Positions 56,571 to 64,000 of a stretch of DNA of 64,000 nucleotides are shown in pieces (position 1 is the stretch's first letter; each line of letters begins with the position of its first letter). The DNA comes from Diphasiastrum complanatum. Its lineage: Eukaryota; Streptophyta; Lycopodiopsida; Lycopodiales; Lycopodiaceae. The DNA lies in contig CM055108.1 of the NCBI GenBank assembly GCA_029204225.1, positions 7,925,181-7,989,180 of the forward strand. The letters are read 5' to 3'. The notes under the pieces were generated by a model, which did not search any database, was not told the DNA's origin, and was given only the letters and a program-made list of their open reading frames with translations. Made by a program: the position numbers and the translations under genes.

Positions 56571-58085
56571 ATGGCCTCTTCCTCAGGATCTTCACGAGAT
56601 TCAGGCCTGAGTTCATTTTTTATTGAATTTGGGATTACTGAAAATCTAGACTACTTCTACAACCTATTCAAGCCATATCTACATGTTTTCAAGACTGCAC
56701 AACCAAATTCTGACGTATTTTATGAACATTACGTTAGATTCACAGATATACTTAGTAAGCTTGTTTTCTCCATAGGTTCACTCCAATACATCCATTATAT
56801 TGATCTTGTTCATTTCTTCCCAGCTTTCAGACATAGACTAGATAGAATGTTCACCAAATTGTTTGATCTTTTCAAAGGCAGTTCAACGTGTTCTTATTGC
56901 AACAAGAAATGTCGATTGGTTGAATATCAGAGTGGTTTTGTACTTTTCTTGTTAATTCAGATTCCAGATGATGGAAAGTTTCTGTTGTTGAACCTCCTAT
57001 GACATCATCCTCTGTTCAGTCAGCTATTAAGGGTATCAGTCACTTCCTTATCGACACCCCTGATAAGGAAAGTGACTTTATTGATGTAAATACTAATGTT
57101 CTCTGGGATTCTTTTATTGGCCAAAATACATCTACTGATAAATCGATCGCTATAGAGGAGTCTAAATGTCTTTTCAATTTGTATGTATATTATATTAATG
57201 ACAATGTATATTTTACTACTACTGATTTATATAAATGTTTTGACTATCGTGAAGACGAGGTTCTATGTCTATTATCCGGCACAATTTTCGAATTATCCGA
57301 CTTTGTAGATTTTGAAACAAATGACCTTGTTGCTGGAATTGATTTTGATGATGAGGAGAGACTTATGACCGGTGAAGAATGCCTGACTAAGACTTTATCA
57401 AATATTGTTGAGGATGGGCAAGGTAGACCATCTTATGAAGAATTCACGGCATTTCAATCCAAGATGGGCTTCCCTCGTCCATCATTAATGCATTTCTCTA
57501 ATGATTTCACTTCAGTACGTGGTCATTATATTGATCATCCTGATCTGGTTGTTGCTACTGATGAAGAATGTATAAGTGTTTAAACTTCCTTGCATTAGAA
57601 TGTTTTTAACCACTGAATGTGTTTTTGCTAACATATTTCTTATTGCAGGATGCTCTCATAATTGATGATTTTGCTGCGAGACGAGGTGGTTTCAGACAAC
57701 ATGAATCCTTGTTCTAGAGAGATAGTGGACTTGGCCACTATCTTAGGCATTTCCTGAAGAATGAGATCCGTATTGCTCATTCCAAGCTGAGCGCAGTTGG
57801 GGAAGTCTTATAATGGCAGTTAAGGGTTTATCATTTTACCTAGGAAGACATAAATTTGTTAAGACAAATAAGATCATTTTTGTCAAAAGATCTTATGTTT
57901 TGAGCATTCTAGGTTTTACTGATGGGAATGTTCCCTTAAGGAGCTTCCATTATTTATTGTATTCCACTTATATTGAGCTTAGTAGAAATAAGGATAATGC
58001 ACATCTATTAGATGCATACTCTAGCAGAGAATTTCCTCATGACAATACTGCCATAGAATCTGACACACAAGCTGATGATGAATAG
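56571..58085 (+). pseudogene. Unidentified gene X with CxxC cluster, at least two exons
   Basis: ATG 56,571 opens MASSSGSSRDSGLSSFFIEF, then LDYFYNLFKPYLHVFKT, VRFTDILSKLVFSIGS and a small cysteine cluster CSYCNKKC. It stops at 57,002, overlapped (ATGA) by a frame from 56,999 (SAIKGISHFLIDTPDKES ... FVDFETNDLVAGIDF) to 57,583. The overlap is more likely a one-base frameshift than two genes. A TTATTGCAG acceptor at 57,648 precedes DALIIDDFAARRGGFRQHES, GHYLRHFLKNEIRIAHS and, after a shift, GLSFYLGRHKFVKTNKIIF, ending acidic (ESDTQADDE) at 58,085. The donor could not be fixed. No family recognised. It converges on gene Y. Confidence 0.55.
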
Positions 58086-58294
58086 TGGACAATTTGTATT
58101 TTGTTATAATACAATTAATACATTTACATTGAGTATTTATCCTCTCTTGTTCAATGAATTAGCAAAGCAATTCTGAACATGTCATAATTTGATGACAATG
58201 ATGATCTTCTACTCATTAATCATCTAAGTTTTTCTTCTTGTATGAACTTGCATGCTTTTTTAAACTTGTTGTATTGTGTGGACTTTGTTATATG

Positions 58295-60764
58295 TCAAAT
58301 CTGAACTCTGCGGTAGAACCACTGAAACAATTGACAAATGTAGTTTTGTTTTTCATTGGTTCCTCCATGTTGTGTATCTCAATGAAATGCTGCTCATGCT
58401 TGCCAGTGTGACTTCTCCATCCCTTGTGATGACCATACACTCAAGCTTCCATATGTGTGTGAAAAAAATGTTGTATGATCTCTTAGTATGTGCTGCATAT
58501 GTCAAAATCATAATGTTAGTCTTATGTTTGGATCTAAATATATATGAAAAATTGAAAGCATCTTGAAGAATTTATACTAACCATGTAATGAGTGATGTGA
58601 TCTTCTCCCCAAGCTTTTGATACTGCATTAACAAACTCGACACAAGTCCTTTGGACAGCCTTCTTATCAATATTAGAGTATTTTTCTTCTCTTAAAATAG
58701 CAATCATACTATCAAGTTTCTTCCAAAGTCCTGAGTGGCAGCAATAATATCTGTCCAGACTGAGTGTTGAATATTAGAAGCCTTACCAGTATAATTTGAT
58801 AGGAAACGACGTGCTTTTGCTCCTCCTATGCTTGGCTTAGTTGGCATGTTCCCATTCTTTCCTGAAAGCTTTTCATCTTTTTGAATTTTGACATGTCCCT
58901 TATGGAGTCCTGCTGTTGATAAAACATCTTCTAATTGAGAGATATCTTCCTTTGCTAATGATGCTGGCTTAGTATTCCAAGCAAAAACTATATGAAGATA
59001 AATGATCTTTTCTATTAATCTAACTTCTGCATGAAGAGTGCAAACATGCACATTTTTCAAGGGGCTAGACAGCATAGGCTTCCAGGTTGGATCTGCATAT
59101 TCTCTAGTAATTCCTGTACTCCTAGTTACATCTTTTGCCATTTCCATGCAGTACAAACAAGGGTGTTTTGATGTAGCACCATGAGAGACATTATACATAC
59201 ATTTCAACGTTTTCAAATCACCTGCTAAGTGCCATTCAATATTGAAGTCTCCAACTTCTGGAACATTGAGAAGTCCTCCATCCATATGGTCCTTGATGAT
59301 CCTAGGATAAGATGTCCTTGAGAATATCCATGATAATATATCATGATCCTCCTTCAGCACCTGTCCAAAGAATTAATCAGACTTAGTTTACAATAAATTA
59401 ATACTATTCAATGAATGTTATGTAATAATGAGACTAGTTACCTAAAACGCTGCCAAACACCATATATCATTTTCTGACTGGACACTAAATATGAAATCTT
59501 CTTGGTCCTCTGTTTGTGATAGAGCACCATTCATGAGAGTTATACTAACCCTCTCCATCTTCTGCCCTTTCACAATTTCTAACTCATCTAACTTAGGTAC
59601 TATGATTATTTTGTCATTCACCTTTTCATAGGTTATATCATAGAATGTGACGATGTATCTCAACAAGTAATTTAGATCAACAAACAAGTTGTTTGATGAA
59701 TTATAGAATATCGATCTTCCATCAGTTTCATACACCTCCTCAATATGAAATGGAGTTTCAGTGATCTTATGCATTCCTATGTTTAATGTATCCCTCTCTT
59801 TTTTCAAGTGATATGTCCTAGGGATTGGGACTTTTCTAGTTTGAACTTGCTTAAAAGCTTCTCTAATTAGTTTAAATATTGTTGCATACGCTTCCCTGCT
59901 AGTACCTGCAAAATCATAGGCACCCTGAACTATAGTCTTATCTAAAAAAATTTGAATGTCCACCATCAAAGGCTATGTTATTTTACACTTTACATTTGAA
60001 CTCCTATTGTTCATCATGATACGCTCATTGGATTTGCTTGTCAATATTGTGCCCAATGACATTCCTAGTGAAGCATTGTCTTTAATATTCCGAGGAGCTA
60101 CTAATGCAGATTTGCAAAAAAAATAGATAGTTAACAGAATATCACCATAGCTGAAATTAAATCCAAATGTCATTGAAAAAATTACAAAAATCAGAATATG
60201 CTTACTTGAATGCACAGATCCTTCTATTTCGATAACCTCCTTTTGAAAGCGTTTGAATATCCTGGCACTTTGTCGCTTTCGCTTCTTACTTTTAGCCTTC
60301 TTCTTTGCCAAATCCACATCCTTCAATAATTGTAAGTTTTCAATATGAATAGACTATAAGACTGATTGCATTTGCTCTAGTTCTGATTTGATATTGATTG
60401 TTATCTTCTGTAATGTTTAATTTTTTTTTTTAAGTTGTTCATTTTCTTCTAACGTCTTTTGGAGATGAAAATCTCTATTATGACATTAAGAGGATATCCA
60501 AATTAAGTCGCCTTCTAAAAAGTGAACTTTATTCATATAAAGTTGTTTTCCATAGTTCTGAAATCTTTCACAATATCCTAGTAATCCACTATGCCCATTG
60601 CATATCCATGTAACTAAATGAGTTATTGAAGAGAATGTGGGATGTGTCAAAGTGCTTGGATCTTGATAATGTTCCATCTATCACAAATCCAATTTTTTTT
60701 TTCCTTCTGCCCTGTAACGAGAACGATCCTCAGCATATATTTGAATTTCTTTGCCTCCTCTTCT
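58295..60764 (-). pseudogene. Gene Y: DDE-transposase-like, multi-exon
   Basis: Visible exons (minus): ~60,764-60,206 (RGGKEIQIYAEDRSRYR, a coiled coil LQKTLEENEQLKKK, basic KKKAKSKKRKR; donor TCAA|GTAAGC); 60,097-59,442 (ASLGMSLGTILTSKSNERI, TRKVPIPRTYHLKKE, IIVPKLDELEIVKGQKMERV); 59,360-58,583 (WHLAGDLKTLKCMYNVSHG, SKHPCLYCMEMAKD, GGAKARRFLSNYTGK, frameshift near 58,730, then SNIDKKAVQRTCVEFVNAV); 58,492-58,295 (YGSLSVWSSQGMEKSHWQA, TQHGG). Phases agree at the three junctions I could test. GDLK, HPCxxC and SSQGxExxH in this order recall a poorly characterised transposase-like family known from animals and lower plants; I treat the Asp and Glu as candidate catalytic residues. Several TAG/TGA stops show decay. 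Confidence 0.6.
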
Positions 60765-60779
60765 CTGCAAAGGTGCCAA

Positions 60780-61270
60780 ATCAATAAAGATATCCACATG
60801 TAGATGATACAATGTCATCATAAAAATAATAATAGAGTAATCAGTTGCATCAAACTACTATGACTAGATTCTATGAAGCAAAACAGAATACTCATCTTTG
60901 ATTATATTATATACTCTGTATGATCAATCCAATCTCCATATGTAAACATTTTGTAATTTTTTCTGATTTGAATTTGGGGATGGCGGTCATATTCTAGATC
61001 CAGTGAAAATATTGTCCTTTTCATAACCAATGGAGGGAATATTTTTGAATTTAGTCAAGTTACACTGCGAACTGTTTACAGTTCCTAACTGTGACTATAG
61101 ACACTGTGGTTAGATCATTGGTGGGGGCAAGCAAATAAACAATATTGTTTGTTTTATTTTGATATTTTTCTATATCCTACATGGCATTCCTTAAAGGTTC
61201 TTTTTGATATTGAGAACTCCTCTAATGCTTCAATCGAAACATAAAAATAAGTTGTTGTCCATACACAAAC
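60780..61270. other. Stretch without supported gene, possible right end of the module
   Basis: AT-rich. I looked for an inverted copy of the 52,110 end and found none. CAGTTCCTAACTGTGACTATAG near 61,078 is only loosely similar to the AGTTACAGTTATAG of the left end. Confidence 0.4.
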
Positions 61271-61274
61271 AGTA

Positions 61275-61405
61275 AGCTACTGTCTTTCACACGTGTGGAT
61301 CTAAAAATAGTATTTAATAAGCATTCTAGACATAGAATTGCAAGATATCACAAGTATAGTGCACCAATGGATAGTAGAACCCAAGAGAACCATGTATTAG
61401 CATGA
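61275..61405 (-). repeat. LTR-type end, inverted copy of 42,945-43,130
   Basis: It contains CACACGTGTG at 61,288-61,297 and the block CACTATACTTGTGATATC in reverse complement. Confidence 0.75.
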
Positions 61406-61411
61406 ATGAGA

Positions 61412-61565
61412 TAAGGTTTCCCTCCATAATATAAAAACCCTACTATTTTGGTGAGTAGATTCAATGTTTCTACTAATCAAAATGAATCTCTCCAAAACTC
61501 GTGTTCTACACTTTCCCACACTTTCCAAAAGTGTTTATTCAAATGTTTTTAGACTAATATAAAAC
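61412..61565. repeat. ~140-bp repeat shared with 40,856-41,000
   Basis: Same orientation and order as at 40.9 kb, but directly joined to LTR interior; about 200-250 bp of the LTR end are missing here. Confidence 0.85.
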
Positions 61566-61574
61566 ATGAAGCAT

Positions 61575-62338
61575 TGAATTATCAGACAAATAATAAGAGA
61601 TTATTAGTTACAAAAGAATTACTAAAAAGCATTCATACTGACATGATACTGAACACAATAAAAAGATAGATTGATTCTGTAAAAGAAACAAATCAAAATC
61701 AAAATGAGCACAAAGGAATCGCAGATTAGAGCCGTTGTTCTGAGCTATCTCTAAGTAACTGTAACTCTATCTGAATTAAGCATTTCCGCTAATAAGCAGT
61801 AAATGCAATAGCAATCTCTAATCAACTCTAAAGAACTAGGCTAGCATGCTCAAGAGTGTTCAAGCTTGAAAGCTTGAGAGAGAGAGAGAGCACTAACTAT
61901 TTTTCTTGTTTCAATGCAATTAAAATGTAAAAATATGAGCAGCTATTTATACTAAGCAAAATGCCGCAACGTCCAGTAGTAGGACAACAGATTAGGTCCT
62001 AGATCAAAATGGATAGTGAGCTAATATCCATGCAATTGGTAATTTCTGAAAATTTACTTGCTGTAAGATTAGGAAAAGTCTTTAGCTTCAAGACGAGTGG
62101 AATGTTAACCGCCAATCAATTGACATGGCCAAAGTGGTCGAAGTCTCCGAAGTGCCCGAAATCCGAAGTCTTTGAAGTTTTTCGATGTTGTCAATAAACG
62201 TCGGAGCCACCTATGAGCCATTTTCGAGTAGTTTTGAAGACTTGTGTAGAACATGAAAAAAACTACAGGTCCCTCTAGATAAAAATTGGATGAAGATTAA
62301 AATGTCAATTAGTCGATTAATAGGAGAATAATTCAACA
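61575..62338 (-). mobile_element. Copia D 3' LTR (outer end missing)
   Basis: On minus it starts TGTTGAATTATTCTCC at 62,338 and carries TTTAGTATAAATAGCTGC (TATA). It ends inside the LTR at 61,575 where the shared repeat begins. Confidence 0.85.
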
Positions 62339-62346
62339 CTCCCCTT
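62339..62346 (-). promoter_or_regulatory. Copia D polypurine tract
   Basis: AAGGGGAG (minus) directly precedes the LTR start. Confidence 0.85.
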
Positions 62347-62455
62347 AATCTGAATCCATGAATGTCTTGACCTTCAAACATAGTTCTGCACAGAACTTTC
62401 TGTGTGTATCCAAGCTTAATGCTTTGGTAAAAATATTTGCTATCATATCTTGTGT

Positions 62456-64000
62456 TTAACGATACTGCAATCTGACCTCTTTGTCGAGAAATTTGCTTCT
62501 GACATAGTGATACTTGAGTTCAATGTGCTTACTCCTAGAATGAAATCTAGGGTTGGCTGACAAAGTGATGGCACTTTGATTATCACAAAATAATAATGTC
62601 GGGGCATATTGATTCAGACTGATATCTGAAAATAAGCTTGTGAGGCTGCGATATGCTCTGATTCTGTAGAAGATAGAGCTATTGAAGATGCTTGCAACTG
62701 TTTTAAGAAATTGGACCATTGTTGAGGAAGAATGTAAATCTAGAAGTGGATTTACGGGTGTCTATATCTCCTGCCCAACTTGCATCTATGTAACCACTCA
62801 TTGCCAACTATTCCATAATAAATACAAAAGTCCATAGTAACTCGAAGATATCTCATGACTCTGATAAGAGCCTTCCAATGTATTATACCATGGTTGGTCG
62901 TAAACTGACTTAGGGAACTGACTGCAAAAGCTATGTCTGGCCTGGTACAGATCATTGCGTACATAAGATATCATATTGTCGAATAATAAGGATACTCACG
63001 CATCTACTCCTTCTCTTCGATTGATCAGGGACACTGGTCCTTTGACAATTTGAGACTTGGTTCCATTGGTGAGAGAGCTAACTTGCAATTAACTAGATTA
63101 TATCTGACTAACATATTGTAAATGTACCTCTGATGAGTAATGTAAATCAACTTTCTATTTCTGTCTCCGTGGATTTGAATACCAAGATAGAAATGAGCTT
63201 CGTCCAGATCGATCATGTCAAATTCTGAAGATAGCATTGTCTTCGCTTCTTTTATCAGATCGATACTGTTGCCAAAAAACAATGTGTCGTCCACGTATAA
63301 AGTGATAATGATAAAAGACTGCTGCACTGTCTTGAAGTAAATATTGAAATCTGAAGAGCTTGGTGTGTAGTTGTGATCAATAAAAAAAGTATTGATCTTT
63401 TGAAACCATGCTCTAGCAGATTGCTTCAAGCCATAAAGTGCTTATGGAGTTTACACATATGATTGTGTTTACCTTCGATAATATAGCCTTCAAGTTGCAC
63501 CATGTAAATGTCTTCTTCAATAACTAAATTGAGATATGTTGTATGTACATCCATTTGATATATTTCCAAATCTATTGCAGCAACAAATGATAATAAAAGT
63601 TGAATAGAATAATACTTGACTACTGGACTGAAGGTGTCAGTGTAATCGACATTATATACCTGAGAAAAACCTCTGGCAATAAGTCGGATTTTTCTTCTAT
63701 CGATGCTTCCGTCTGCTTTGTACTTGACTTTGAAAATCCATTTGCAATCAACTACATTTCTGCTAGCAGGTAATTTGACAACAATCATCCATGTCTGGTT
63801 TTTGATAAGAGATGAATACTCTTTATCCATAGCTTCTTTCCAGAGATCGGAATCAGGCTGACTGAGTGCCTCTTTGACAGTCGACGACTTTTAAACAAGG
63901 TAGGCTACAGACTCATCGATATACCGGATAGGTGGTCTACTAGCTCTTGTCGATCTTCTGGAGAATAGAGAAAGTTGATCATTTTCATCATACTGTAGTT
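62456..64000 (-). pseudogene. Copia D RT-RNase H (runs off window)
   Basis: From the right edge: linker (ALSQPDSDLWKEA), RT with VVDCKWIFKVKYKADGSIDR, MDVHTTYLNLVIEEDIYMVQ (63,830-63,426), frameshift, then KQSARAWFQKINTFF, ITLYVDDTLFFG and MIDLDEAHFYLGIQI (63,429-63,025). RPDIAFAVSSLSQF and an RNase H fragment (LLFCDNQSAITLSANPRFH, SKHIELKYHYVRSKFL) follow to about 62,456, with the central RNase H part missing or shifted. The wording (NQSAITLSANP, YHYVRSKFL) differs from A, B and E, so this is another copia lineage. It supplies the body for the family-D LTRs elsewhere in the window. Confidence 0.9.

Noticed and set aside
52110-60764. Polinton/adintovirus-type endogenous virus
   Set aside because: The Ulp1-like domain is suggestive, but no retroviral-type integrase, PolB, capsid or packaging ATPase was recognised; kept only as an alternative.
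61020-61200. Terminal inverted repeat matching the left end at 52,110
   Set aside because: Only loose AACTGT/ACAGTT similarity by eye; not enough to claim a terminus.

Overview
This window looks like nuclear DNA of a land plant. It is AT-rich and packed with Ty1/copia and Ty3/gypsy LTR retrotransposons. Their primer-binding sites match plant initiator-Met tRNA (TGGTATCAGAGCC) and, in one gypsy element, apparently tRNA-Asp. It also holds a chromodomain gypsy (chromovirus) remnant, long GA/CT microsatellites and genes with spliceosomal introns. I cannot name the species from sequence alone. Almost nothing here is a single-copy host gene: the only candidate is the 5' end of a secreted-protein gene running off the left edge (1-243, minus).

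Layout: 0-5.9 kb holds the partial secreted-protein gene, a dispersed repeat, a broken copia gag and a chromovirus remnant with its LTR. 5,900-12,053 is a young, nearly complete copia element on the minus strand (682-bp LTRs, 5-bp target duplication CATGC), inserted into the chromovirus LTR. 12.1-15.4 kb is an older copia on the minus strand. 16-20.7 kb holds minisatellites, LTR debris and a tandem array of ~0.89-kb units. 20,751-24,734 is a deleted copia element whose insertion (target duplication TTTTA) split an older repeat. 25.5-35.4 kb is a decayed Ty3/gypsy element with an extra ORF between integrase and the 3' LTR. 37-51.5 kb is a mosaic of at least six broken copia elements, and 61.4-64 kb is another copia running off the right edge.

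The most unusual region is 52.1-60.8 kb. It carries four intron-containing, decayed genes in alternating orientation: W (plus), a histone-fold/protease fusion (minus), X (plus) and Y (minus). The fusion begins with a divergent, CENH3-like histone H3 domain, continues through a basic linker, and ends in a four-exon Ulp1/C48-type peptidase region. It diverges from X across ~0.8 kb holding nine copies of a CGCACAAGTGCGATA-type motif in both orientations plus G-box palindromes and a TATA box. Y resembles a DDE-type transposase, with GDLKTL, a CxxC segment and a C-terminal SSQGMEKSH motif. About 360 bp at the left side of this module recurs at 35.5 kb, next to another unidentified minus-strand gene. 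I infer a multi-gene DNA transposon or virus-like mobile element that captured a centromeric-type histone and a SUMO-protease-like enzyme. Gene content and splice sites are read directly from sequence. Mobility, element boundaries and function are inference.
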